From positions 1-64,000 of the forward strand of contig NZ_AUAX01000026.1 in the NCBI RefSeq assembly GCF_000428945.1: a stretch of DNA of 64,000 nucleotides, written 5' to 3'. Shown here one piece after another: positions 25,759 to 33,632 of this stretch. This DNA is from Hamadaea tsunoensis DSM 44101. GTDB lineage: Bacteria > Actinomycetota > Actinomycetes > Mycobacteriales > Micromonosporaceae. Position numbers and translations under genes: made by a program. Under the pieces are notes generated by a model. It was not told where the DNA came from. It made no database searches and saw only the letters and a program-made list of their open reading frames with translations. Position 1 is the first letter of the stretch. Each line of letters begins with the position of its first letter.

Positions 25759-26097
25759 ATGCAGTACGCCCTGATGGTCTACAACGACCCGGCCGAGCGG
25801 GACAAGGTGCCGCCGGCCGAGTTCGAGGCCGCGTACGCCGAGTACCAGGCCCTCGAACTCGATCGGCGATGCGTGGCCGCCGCCCAGCTCCAACCGGCCG
25901 AGACCGCCACCTCGGTACGCGTACGCGGTGGCCGGACCCTGGTGACCGACGGCCCGTTCGCCGACACCAAGGAGGTGCTCGGCGGGCTCTGCCTCATCGA
26001 GGCCGCGAACCTGGACGAGGCGCTGGAAATGGCCGCCGCCATCCCCGCCGCCCGCTACGGCGGCGTGGTGGAGGTCTGGCCGGTGGTGCCGCGCTGA
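25759..26097 (+). CDS. YCII-related (DGPF-type) domain protein
   Basis: 112-aa ferredoxin-like fold protein of the YCII/DGPF family. It has the diagnostic VTDGPFADTKEVLGG core and the N-terminal QYALMVYND strand. ATG 25759 has GGAGG 7 nt upstream. Such genes typically precede a DUF6596-type ECF sigma gene, as here. The molecular role is unknown. Confidence 0.88.
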   Translation: MQYALMVYNDPAERDKVPPAEFEAAYAEYQALELDRRCVAAAQLQPAETATSVRVRGGRTLVTDGPFADTKEVLGGLCLIEAANLDEALEMAAAIPAARYGGVVEVWPVVPR

Positions 26098-27269
26098 GCA
26101 CGCTGGAGGAGATCTTCCGGGACGAGTGGGGCCGGGTGCTGGCCTCGCTGGTCGGGTACCTCGGCGACTTCGACCGGGCCGAGGAGGCGGCACAGGAGGC
26201 GTTCGCGATCGCGGCGCAGCGCTGGCCGTCCGCGGGTACGCCGCCCAACCCGGGCGCGTGGCTGGTCACGACCGCCCGCAACCGGGCGATCGACCGCATC
26301 CGCCGGGAGCGGACCCTCGCCCAGAAGATCCACCTGCTACCGGTGCCCGAGGCCACGATGGACGAATTCGACGAGATCCTCGACGACGCCGTGATCAAGG
26401 ACGAACGGCTGGAACTGATCTTCACCTGCTGCCATCCGGCGCTGGCCCTGGACGGGCAGGTGGCGCTGACCCTGAGAGCCCTCGGCGGCCTGGAGACGGC
26501 CGAGATCGCCCGGGCCTTCCTGGTCTCCGAGGAGACGATGAAGCGGCGCATCACCCGGGCCAAGAACAAGATCAGGGCGACCGGCATCCCGTTCGGCGTA
26601 CCCGGCGCCCAGGTGCTGCCCGACCGGGTGGACGCCGTGCTCGCCGTGCTCTACCTGATCTTCAACGAGGGCTACCGCGGCCGCGTCGACCTCGGGGCCG
26701 AGGCGATCCGGCTGGGCCGCGTCCTCGTGGGGCTGCTGCCGGACCAGCCGGAACCGCTCGGGCTGCTGGCCCTCATGACCATCCACCACGCCCGCCGCCG
26801 GGCCCGCTTCGCCGGCGACGACCTCGTGCTGCTCGAAGACCAGGACCGCACGCTCTGGGACGCCGAGCTCCTCGCCGAGGGCCGGGCCGCGCTCGACCAC
26901 GCGTCCGGGCTGGGCGGGCGGGGGGCGTACGTGCTGCAGGCCGCGATCGCCTCGCTCCAGACGCGCGACGAGGTCGACTGGGCCCGGATCGCCGAACTCT
27001 ACGGCCGGCTCGCCGAGGTCACCGGCTCACCCGTGGTCGAGCTCAACCGCGCCGCCGCCGTCGCGCTGGCCGGCGACCCGGCCGGTGCCCTGGCCGCCGT
27101 CGACCGCCTCGACCTCGACGGCTACCTCTACTTCCACTCCACCCGCGGCGAGCTCCTGCGCCGTCTCGGTCGGCTCGAAGAAGCCCAGGCGGCGTACGCG
27201 CAGGCGCTCGACCTGGCCACGACGACCCCGGAACGGCGATTCCTGAGCCGGCGACTGGAAGATCACTGA
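26094..27269 (+). CDS. ECF-type RNA polymerase sigma factor with long C-terminal TPR-like extension
   Basis: About 391 aa. Sigma region 2 (GDFDRAEEAAQEAFAIAAQRW, NRAIDRIRRE) and region 4 (AEIARAFLVSEETMKRRITRAK) are followed by a ~220-aa helical extension (DUF6596-like, LYLIFNEGY, VVELNRAAAVA). The family N-terminus (LEEIFRDEWGRVL) begins before any in-frame ATG or GTG. The only start that keeps it is CTG 26094, overlapping the YCII stop as CTGA; the next GTG (26136) would delete region 2 residues. Translation is probably coupled to YCII. Confidence 0.85.
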   Translation: MSTLEEIFRDEWGRVLASLVGYLGDFDRAEEAAQEAFAIAAQRWPSAGTPPNPGAWLVTTARNRAIDRIRRERTLAQKIHLLPVPEATMDEFDEILDDAVIKDERLELIFTCCHPALALDGQVALTLRALGGLETAEIARAFLVSEETMKRRITRAKNKIRATGIPFGVPGAQVLPDRVDAVLAVLYLIFNEGYRGRVDLGAEAIRLGRVLVGLLPDQPEPLGLLALMTIHHARRRARFAGDDLVLLEDQDRTLWDAELLAEGRAALDHASGLGGRGAYVLQAAIASLQTRDEVDWARIAELYGRLAEVTGSPVVELNRAAAVALAGDPAGALAAVDRLDLDGYLYFHSTRGELLRRLGRLEEAQAAYAQALDLATTTPERRFLSRRLEDH

Positions 27270-27311
27270 CGGCGGCTGTCCCCCGGCCTGTCCGCCGTTC
27301 GTGGCCTGGGC

Positions 27312-27731
27312 ATGAACGACGACAACACCAAGGTCTTCATCCGTATCCACCAGGCCATCGAGACCCGCGACCAGGCCGCCATCGAGAAGGCGATCGACGA
27401 GGTCATCGCCCCGGACGTCATCTTCCACGCCCCGATGCCGTCGGGGATGAGCGGCGTACAGGCGATGAAGAACGTGTGGATCGTGCTGCTGCGCGCCTTC
27501 CCCGACATCCGCGTCACGATCGAGGACATCATTGCCGAGGGCGACAAGGTCGCGTACCGGAGCCGGGTCACCGGCACCCACCTGGGCGAGTACCGCGGCG
27601 CGGAACCGACCGGGCGGCGCGTCGCGTACGACGAGATGTTCATCGTCCGGTACGCGGACGGGCTCGCCGCGGAGATCTGGGGCGTCGTGGACGTGTACGC
27701 GCAGCTGCGGCAGATCGGGCTGGCCGAATGA
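27312..27731 (+). CDS. SnoaL-like/NTF2-fold protein
   Basis: 139-aa NTF2-like protein of the SnoaL/ester-cyclase type (DVIFHAPMPSGMSG, AFPDIRVTIEDIIAEGDKVAYR). SnoaL-like proteins are small cone-shaped enzymes or binding proteins; the substrate here is unknown. It follows the sigma factor gene by 42 nt, and its stop overlaps the DoxX start as ATGA, showing translational coupling. Confidence 0.85.
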   Translation: MNDDNTKVFIRIHQAIETRDQAAIEKAIDEVIAPDVIFHAPMPSGMSGVQAMKNVWIVLLRAFPDIRVTIEDIIAEGDKVAYRSRVTGTHLGEYRGAEPTGRRVAYDEMFIVRYADGLAAEIWGVVDVYAQLRQIGLAE

Positions 27732-28099
27732 ACATCGCGCTCTGGATTCTTCAGGCAGTACTCGCGATCATGTTCGGCCTGTCCGGGCTGGGCAAGCTGT
27801 TCCAGCCTCGGACCCGCCTCGCGGCCCAGTACCCGTGGATGACGGACTTCTCCGACAACACGGTGAAATTCATCGGCCTGATGGAGGTGCTCGGGGCGGT
27901 CGGTTTGATCCTCCCCGGGGCGACCGGGATCGTCCCGGTCCTGACGGCGGTGGCGGCGGCTGGCCTGGCGCTGATGATGCTGCTGGGCGTGCTGCTCCAC
28001 ATCCGCCGCAAGGAGACGCGCGGCGTGGTGGTGGCCGGGATCCTGCTGATCCTGGCCGCAGTCGTCGCCTGGGGACGGTTCGGCCCGTACGCCTGGTAG
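27728..28099 (+). CDS. DoxX family membrane protein
   Basis: 123-aa protein with four transmembrane segments (about 3-18, 47-65, 70-90, 97-118). It has the FGLSGLGKLFQP and FIGLMEVLGAVGLILP motifs of DoxX-like proteins. It is the last gene of the XRE-STAND-YCII-sigma-SnoaL-DoxX run and overlaps SnoaL by 4 nt. A bidirectional terminator follows at 28132. Confidence 0.86.
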   Translation: MNIALWILQAVLAIMFGLSGLGKLFQPRTRLAAQYPWMTDFSDNTVKFIGLMEVLGAVGLILPGATGIVPVLTAVAAAGLALMMLLGVLLHIRRKETRGVVVAGILLILAAVVAWGRFGPYAW

Positions 28100-28131
28100 A
28101 TCGCCCGTACTTCCGGTGGATCACATGAAGA

Positions 28132-28159
28132 AGCGCCCCACCCGAGCGGGTGGGGCGCT
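28132..28159. terminator. Bidirectional terminator between doxX and ssrA
   Basis: Perfect 12-bp stem AGCGCCCCACCC / GGGTGGGGCGCT with a GAGC loop. It sits 32 nt after the DoxX stop and 8 nt beyond the tmRNA 3' end on the other strand. Confidence 0.8.
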
Positions 28160-28166
28160 GATCTTC

Positions 28167-28537
28167 GGTGGAGGTGCGGGGAATCGAACCCCGGTCCCTC
28201 GCCGGTTTGGCAGGACTTCTCCGAGCGCAGCTCGCTGTGCCTCTCTCGGCCCCACCGATCACGCGAGCGAGTCGGTGTGACGGGCCCAGTCGCGATTGAT
28301 CTCACCGCCCCAGCCCCGCGACAGGACCGGATTGGCCAGCCTACTTACTGATGCCGGTTATTGGACCGTAGGCACGTCCAGACCGACAGACCCACTACTC
28401 GCCTCAGGCGGCGAGAGCGAGGTCAGCGCGCTTAACGTTGGCGCTTATTGGTTTTCGACGACGATTTACGAGACGACGTCGACTTCCTCGGCTCGCTTCC
28501 CCTACCGCAACGTACGCGGTCGAAACCTGTCACCCCC
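28167..28537 (-). ncRNA. ssrA: tmRNA (ssrA)
   Basis: Minus-strand RNA that rescues stalled ribosomes with SmpB. The 5' end GGGGGTGACAGGTTTCGAC (28537 downward) pairs with the 3' CACCTCC (28176-28170) to form the tRNA-like acceptor stem. The T arm reads GGTTCGATTCC. The reading frame starts at GCC 28442-28440 and stops at TGA 28406-28404, giving the tag (A)ANVKRADLALAA, with the usual LAA end that marks proteins for proteolysis. A full CCA is not encoded (CC then G). smpB lies 17 kb away at 45259. Confidence 0.95.
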
Positions 28538-28657
28538 GAAGGAGGCCGCCCGGAGTGGACGACTCGTCAAGGTTAACGTCTCGAGCGGCCCTTCGTCATC
28601 CGGGATACCCCTGTGACTCACCTGACAGCCACTGATATCACGAGCTAGCATGAGGTC

Positions 28658-28870
28658 GTGGGGAACGTGAAGAAGATGCTGCCCGTGCGGTTCGAGGAGT
28701 CCGAGATCGAGGAGATCCGGGCCCAGGCCGAGAGCGAGGGCCGCACTCTTCAGGAATACGCGCACGACACCCTCATGGAGGCCGTGTCCGCGCGGGCCCA
28801 CCGCCGGCGGGACACGCTGGATCGCGTCCTGCGGATCAGCGAGGGTCTGAACCGGCGCCTCGCCCAGTAA
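28658..28870 (+). CDS. Ribbon-helix-helix-type antitoxin
   Basis: 70-aa protein beginning KKMLPVRFEESEIEEIRAQAESEGRTLQEYAHDTL, split here as a beta strand followed by two helices typical of RHH DNA-binding antitoxins. It would bind its own promoter and neutralise the Doc-like toxin encoded 2 nt downstream. The GTG start has TAGCAT 6 nt upstream and no Shine-Dalgarno (leaderless). Confidence 0.75.
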   Translation: MGNVKKMLPVRFEESEIEEIRAQAESEGRTLQEYAHDTLMEAVSARAHRRRDTLDRVLRISEGLNRRLAQ

Positions 28871-28872
28871 TC

Positions 28873-29256
28873 ATGATCGACTACCTGTCCGTCGAGGACC
28901 TGCTCATGGTCGCCGACCGGGTCGCCCCCGGCACCGGCGTACGCGATGCCGGCCTGCTCGCCTCGGCCGCCGCGCGGCCGCGTACGTCGCTGTTCGGGCA
29001 GGACGCCTATCCGGACGTGTGGACGAAGGCGGCCGCCCTGATGGAGTCGCTCGGCCGCAATCACGCGCTGATCGACGGCAACAAGCGGCTGGCGTGGACG
29101 GCGACCTGGTTCTTCCTCGGCATCAACGGCCATCCGCTCGGGGAGGCGCTCGACGAGGACGCGGCCGAGGCCTTCGTGATCTCGGTGGTGACCGGCGAGC
29201 TGGACCTGGCCGCGATCGCCGCCGGGCTCCAGCGGTTCGCCGAGCCCGCGCCGTGA
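28873..29256 (+). CDS. Doc/Fic-family toxin
   Basis: 127-aa Doc-like protein. The Fic-type motif HALIDGNKRLAWTA (about 57-70) resembles the Doc HxFx(D/N)(A/G)NKR motif; Doc enzymes phosphorylate EF-Tu and arrest translation (established for P1 Doc). The first position after His is Ala rather than Pro and the following residue Leu rather than Phe, within family variation. It follows the RHH antitoxin by 2 nt, and its TGA overlaps the next GTG (GTGA). Confidence 0.82.
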   Translation: MIDYLSVEDLLMVADRVAPGTGVRDAGLLASAAARPRTSLFGQDAYPDVWTKAAALMESLGRNHALIDGNKRLAWTATWFFLGINGHPLGEALDEDAAEAFVISVVTGELDLAAIAAGLQRFAEPAP

Positions 29257-29963
29257 ACCGCACCGACCGGCTGTACGCGCTGGTCGAAGAGCTGCGCGCG
29301 GTGTCGCCCCGGCCCCGCAGCGCCCGCTGGCTGGCGGCGCGCTTCGAGGTCAGCGCCCGGACCGTCGAGCGGGACCTGTCCGCGCTGCAGCAGGCCGGCG
29401 TACCGATCTATGCCGAACCCGGCCGAGCGGGCGGCTACGTGCTGGACAAGGCGCAGACGCTGCCCCCGCTGACGGTCACCCCGGCCGAGGCGACCGCCCT
29501 CGCCGTGGCGCTGCGCGGCCTGGCCGGCACCCCGTTCGCCGAGGCCGCCCGCACGGCCCTGGACAAGGTACGCGCGGTCATGCCGCCCACCCTGCGCGAA
29601 GCGGCCGACGAGCGGGCCCGGCGCATCGTCTTCGTCCGCGAGCCGTTGCCGCCTTCCGTGCCGGAGGCGCTGCGCGACGCGCTGGACGAGCACCGGGTGC
29701 TGCGGATCGCGTACACGGACAGTGCGGGCAGGAGCACGACGCGCCTGGTGGAACCGTTGGGGTTCCTGGGCGCGCGGGCCTGGTACCTGCTCGGCTGGTG
29801 CCGGCTGCGCGACGGTGTGCGGGGCTTCCGGCTGGACCGGATCGCGCGGGCCGAGGCCACCGACGAGGCCGCGCCGGTACGCGACATCGACCTCGCCGAG
29901 ATCGAGGCCCTCGGTCTGGAGCTGGATGTGATGGCGAACACCGACAGGACGGTGTCGCGCTAG
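29253..29963 (+). CDS. HTH-WYL domain transcriptional regulator
   Basis: 236 aa. The N-terminal DeoR-like winged helix (SARWLAARFEVSARTVERDL) and the C-terminal WYL-type domain (ARAWYLLGWCRLRDGVRGFRLDRI) define the YafY/WYL family, whose domain can sense ligands or nucleic acids. The GTG start overlaps the stop of the Doc gene (GTGA), so the regulator is translationally coupled to the toxin-antitoxin pair. That arrangement is unusual and suggests a third regulatory component. Confidence 0.85.
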   Translation: MNRTDRLYALVEELRAVSPRPRSARWLAARFEVSARTVERDLSALQQAGVPIYAEPGRAGGYVLDKAQTLPPLTVTPAEATALAVALRGLAGTPFAEAARTALDKVRAVMPPTLREAADERARRIVFVREPLPPSVPEALRDALDEHRVLRIAYTDSAGRSTTRLVEPLGFLGARAWYLLGWCRLRDGVRGFRLDRIARAEATDEAAPVRDIDLAEIEALGLELDVMANTDRTVSR

Positions 29964-29981
29964 CCCCCGAGGCTTACCGGC

Positions 29982-30395
29982 ATGACGAACGAACACATGA
30001 CCGCCGAGCACATGACCGCCGAGCACATGACGAACGAGGAACTGTGGGACGGCTGGGCCGCCCTCTGGAACGGCGACCTCGCGCTCGGCGCGAAGATCTT
30101 CACCCCGGAGTTCCGGGTCCGCTTCGGCCGTGAGGTGCCCGGTGCCGACCAGGTACGCGACGGCCTGGCGATGGCGGAACTCATCGGCGGTTTCCGGGCC
30201 GGTTTCGCCCATCTGCGCTATGGAACCGAGATCGGCCCGTTCGGCGACGGCGAGTTCCTCGCGGCCCGCTGGTACGCCGACGGCACCGACGAGACCGGAA
30301 GCTGGCGCGCCCACGGGCACGACGTGCTGCGCATCGTGGACGGCCGCATCGCCGAAGCCTGGTCGATCACCGCGCCGCTGCGCACCACCGCCTGA
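29982..30395 (+). CDS. SnoaL-like/NTF2-fold protein with repeated N-terminus
   Basis: 137-aa NTF2-like domain (GWAALWNGDLALGAKIFTPEF, HDVLRIVDGRIAEAWS). The first 20 residues are four tandem 5-residue units of the form MT[NA]E[HE], encoded by a 15-bp repeat, so four in-frame ATGs (29982, 29997, 30012, 30027) are possible starts. No clear Shine-Dalgarno decides among them; the domain itself begins after the last. Function unknown. Confidence 0.75.
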   Translation: MTNEHMTAEHMTAEHMTNEELWDGWAALWNGDLALGAKIFTPEFRVRFGREVPGADQVRDGLAMAELIGGFRAGFAHLRYGTEIGPFGDGEFLAARWYADGTDETGSWRAHGHDVLRIVDGRIAEAWSITAPLRTTA

Positions 30396-30411
30396 CGGCT
30401 ACCGTGGGGGC

Positions 30412-31047
30412 GTGCGCGTCTCGGACATCCCCATGCCCCCACTGGTCGCCGCCCGCCCCCGCGACGAGCGCGGCTACCCCGTCCTCGCGATCACGCCGTG
30501 GGTGGACGGCGTTCCCCGCTTCGCGAGCACCGGCACCGCGCGTACCTTCATCTGCGCTGTGGAAAGGCTCTGCTCCATCTGCGGTACGCCGATGGCGCCC
30601 GGCCCGGTCTGGCGGGTGGTCGCCGGGGCGGAGGCCGACGCGATCGAGGCGGCCGGGCCCGGCTTCCGCAACGCGGCGCCGACCGTCGAGGCCCCGGGCC
30701 ACCGCTCCTGCATGTTGTACGCCGCCGTGACCTGCCCGTATCTGGCCCGGCCGACGGCTCGCCGGGGTGCCGACGCGTCGGTCGTCGAAGCGGCCAGAGG
30801 CGACAAGCGCGGGCTCGGCGGGGCGGTCGTCGGCTTCGCCGAGATGGACCACCGGTACGCCGACGTCATGATGTTTCGGTTCGGCAAAGTTGTCGAGTTT
30901 CTGCGCCACGAGAACGGCGAGGAGCAGCTACCGCGCTTGATCGCCGCGGTCGCCGGGGAGTCCACGCAGGTCACGCCATGTCCGGCCTACCTGCTGTCCG
31001 ATGAGGAAGCCGCCGACGCGCGGTTCGCGTCCTACCTCACATCCTGA
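30412..31047 (+). CDS. Conserved hypothetical Cys-rich protein
   Basis: 211 aa, not recognised. An early CSICG pair, a later GHRSCMLYAAVTCPYL segment and a C-terminal CPAYLLS stretch place Cys and His residues in a zinc-site-like arrangement. The C-terminal half (MMFRFGKVVEFLRHENGEEQL) looks globular. The GTG start has TACCGT 6 nt upstream and no Shine-Dalgarno, suggesting leaderless expression. No operon partner is evident. Confidence 0.65.
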   Translation: MRVSDIPMPPLVAARPRDERGYPVLAITPWVDGVPRFASTGTARTFICAVERLCSICGTPMAPGPVWRVVAGAEADAIEAAGPGFRNAAPTVEAPGHRSCMLYAAVTCPYLARPTARRGADASVVEAARGDKRGLGGAVVGFAEMDHRYADVMMFRFGKVVEFLRHENGEEQLPRLIAAVAGESTQVTPCPAYLLSDEEAADARFASYLTS

Positions 31048-31126
31048 GATCCTGCCGACGGTTGCGGATCTCCGCTACCTTCGTGCCACTGCGTCACCTC
31101 CTCACAGGATTCTCGGAGCACTCAAG

Positions 31127-33058
31127 ATGCGTACCCAGCTCGCGCGCCAGCGGGCCGCGACCACCGCCGTAGTCGTGGCATCGGCCGCCGTCCTCGCGGC
31201 ATGCAACCCCTCCACCCCGTCGGCGTCCTCGAGCCCGTCCGCGGGCGCCTCGCCGGCCGTCGCGTACGCCGCCGGCGATCTGCTGCTGTCGGACGGCACC
31301 GCCAACGTGCGCATCGGCACCCGGACGGTGACCTTCCCGTCGACGGTCACCGACGCCGTGTGGTCGCCCGACGGCAGCCGCATCGCGTACATCGACGGGG
31401 ACGGCAACGTCGCGACCGCCCGGCCGGACGGCACCGGCGTCCTCGTCCTGACCGAGAAGAAGGACGGCGTCACGCGCTCGCACCCGGCCTGGTTCTCGGG
31501 CTCGGTGCTGTTCACGGAGAAGACGGCCAAGGCCGTCAACGTCATGCAGACCTCCGCCAACGGCCACACCGACCGCTGGCGCGACACCGCCGTCTACAAC
31601 GGCGTACTGGGCTCGGACTCGCCCGAGTCGGGCAACTCCTCGCCGAGCGCGATGAGCAACACCGGCCTGTTCGCGGGCACCGGCGAGATCGCGTTCCAGC
31701 ACGCCGGGTCGAAGGGCCCCGAGGTGTGGGTGCTCGACGTCAACCAGCGCGAGCCGTGGGGCCTCAAGGCCGCCGACGGCACCGAGCCCGCCGTCTCGCC
31801 GGACGGCAAGGCCGTCGCGTACGTGGCGAAGAACGGGCAGATCTCGGTCATCGCCAACCAGGACAAGGCCAAGCCGACCCAGATCTCCTTCGGCGCCGCG
31901 TCCCCGACGCACCTCACCTGGACGCCGGACGGCAAGTCGATCGCGTACGCGACCAAGACCGGTGTCGAGAGCATCGCCGCGAAGATCCCGGCCGGGGCCA
32001 AGGAGAACAAGCCGCAGTCGGTCGCGTCCACGCCGGGCGTGCCCAGCTTCCTGCCCGCCGCCGTCGACCGCGTCGACCGCGTCACCGGCGCGGACCCGGT
32101 GGCCCTTTCGATCTCGGCCTCGCAGGCGCGCTGGCCCAAGGTCACCGAGTTCATGCAGACCCAGGACACCCGGCCGGCCGGCAGCGTCGTCATCGCCTCC
32201 GCGGCCAAGCCCGAGCTGGCCCTGGCCGCCGCCCAGCTCACCGGCGCGGCGCACGGCCCGCTGCTGCTCACCTCGGGCACCACGCTCGACGCCGCGGTCA
32301 AGGCCGAGCTGCAGCGCGTACTCGGGAAGGTGAAGGACGCGTACGGTCAGCCCACGATCTTCGTGGTCGGCGGCACCGACGTGCTCTCGGCGCAGGTGGA
32401 CAAGGACCTGAAGGCGCTGCACTACCAGGTCCAGCGGGTGTCGGGGAAGGATGCCGCGGCGCTGGCTGCCGCGGCCGCGACCGCGAGCGTCCCGGCGGAG
32501 AGCGCCGCCGCGGTGGCCGTGGTCTCCTCCGACGACACCGCCGCCATCGCCGAGGCCTCCACTCTGGAGGGTGTCACCGTCCTGTACGCGAACGGCGCGA
32601 CCCTGCCCGACGCGGCGCAGAAGTACCTCAACAAGCTGTACGCCGACGGCGTGGTCTACCCGATCGGCGACAAGGCGCAGCAGGCCGTCGCCGCGACCTG
32701 GCCGGGCAAGAACGCCAAGCTGAAGGTGAAGCCGCTGACCGGGGGCTCCCTGGCGACGGTGGTGGCCACGACGTTCACGGCCAGCCCCGACGTCGCGGTC
32801 CTGGTGGACCCGGCCGACCAGCTCACCGCGGCGATCGCGGCCTCGCTGGCCCACGGGTTCGGCTCGGCGGTCGTGCCGGTGTCGTCGGGCAAGGTGGACG
32901 CCGACGCCCAGCAGTGGCTGCAGGACTCGTCCGCGTCGGTCGACACCGTCCTGCTCGTCGGCGCCGTGGCGCAGGCGGGGGTGGACGCGCAGGTCGGCGG
33001 CTGGACGGCGGGCCCCCTCGGGTACGCCACCGGCGAGAACCCGGTCGCCAAGATGTAG
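31127..33058 (+). CDS. Lipoprotein with TolB-like propeller and cell-wall-binding CWB2 repeats
   Basis: 643-aa predicted lipoprotein (lipobox VLAAC, Cys26). After a Ser/Pro linker comes a WD40-like/TolB-type beta-propeller (VWSPDGSRIAYIDG, AVSPDGKAVAY, TWTPDGKSIAY). Three CWB2 cell-wall-binding repeats follow (TIFVVGGTDVLSAQV, GVVYPIGDKAQQAV, TVLLVGAVAQAGV). Likely attached to the envelope and interacting with wall polymers; the substrate is unknown. ATG 31127 begins the signal peptide; the open frame extends upstream without one. A textbook terminator follows. Confidence 0.84.
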   Translation: MRTQLARQRAATTAVVVASAAVLAACNPSTPSASSSPSAGASPAVAYAAGDLLLSDGTANVRIGTRTVTFPSTVTDAVWSPDGSRIAYIDGDGNVATARPDGTGVLVLTEKKDGVTRSHPAWFSGSVLFTEKTAKAVNVMQTSANGHTDRWRDTAVYNGVLGSDSPESGNSSPSAMSNTGLFAGTGEIAFQHAGSKGPEVWVLDVNQREPWGLKAADGTEPAVSPDGKAVAYVAKNGQISVIANQDKAKPTQISFGAASPTHLTWTPDGKSIAYATKTGVESIAAKIPAGAKENKPQSVASTPGVPSFLPAAVDRVDRVTGADPVALSISASQARWPKVTEFMQTQDTRPAGSVVIASAAKPELALAAAQLTGAAHGPLLLTSGTTLDAAVKAELQRVLGKVKDAYGQPTIFVVGGTDVLSAQVDKDLKALHYQVQRVSGKDAAALAAAAATASVPAESAAAVAVVSSDDTAAIAEASTLEGVTVLYANGATLPDAAQKYLNKLYADGVVYPIGDKAQQAVAATWPGKNAKLKVKPLTGGSLATVVATTFTASPDVAVLVDPADQLTAAIAASLAHGFGSAVVPVSSGKVDADAQQWLQDSSASVDTVLLVGAVAQAGVDAQVGGWTAGPLGYATGENPVAKM

Positions 33059-33077
33059 TTCGTCCGATCGCGTGGGG

Positions 33078-33110
33078 ACGCCCGTGGGCCTGGTGGTCCA
33101 CGGGCGTTTT
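33078..33110 (+). terminator. Terminator after CWB2 lipoprotein
   Basis: ACGCCCGTGG / CCACGGGCGT 10-bp stem with a 10-nt loop, followed by TTTT. Confidence 0.85.
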
Positions 33111-33247
33111 CGTGATCGGGATCCGGCCGGCCGCATCACCGGCCACACGGTCGGCCGAGGTTGTCGTGCCGGCCCTCTGGACAGGGCCTTCTCCGCGGGC
33201 GCACCATCGAGGGACGGACAATGCCCCTCTCTGGCCGGAGGTGCGCG

Positions 33248-33631
33248 ATGGATCTTCCGCACGCGATCCGTGGTCTCGCCCGCACGGTGGCACTGCCGCC
33301 CGCCGGGCCGCACTGGGAGAAGTCCCTGTCCGACAGCCTGCGTGCGCTCCGTGAGGAGATGAGCGAGCACGTCCGCGCGACCGAAGGCCCCGCCGGCACC
33401 TACGCGAGGCTGCTGCGCGACGCGCCCCGCCTCGAACCCGGCATCCGGGCCCTGGTCGACGACCACCGAGCCATCCTCGCCGCCCTCGACGCGCCGCCGT
33501 CGGCCGTCGTGGACCTCGAACGGTGGCGCGACTGGGCGGCCTGCCTCCTGGCGGACGTCAGCTCGCACCGGCAGCGCGGAGCGAATCTCGTCTACGAGGC
33601 GTACCTGATCGACATCGGCGAACCGGGCTGA
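33248..33631 (+). CDS. Small helical protein, hemerythrin-like candidate
   Basis: 127 aa, all-helical. MSEHVRATEGPAGTYARLL, LVDDHRAILAALD and DVSSHRQRGANLVYEAYLIDIGE contain His residues spaced as in hemerythrin HHE proteins, but one or more ligands may be missing, so the assignment is tentative. GGAGG precedes ATG 33248 at 7 nt. It is convergent with the MTA phosphorylase gene, which ends 2 nt away. Confidence 0.6.
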   Translation: MDLPHAIRGLARTVALPPAGPHWEKSLSDSLRALREEMSEHVRATEGPAGTYARLLRDAPRLEPGIRALVDDHRAILAALDAPPSAVVDLERWRDWAACLLADVSSHRQRGANLVYEAYLIDIGEPG

Positions 33632-33632
33632 C

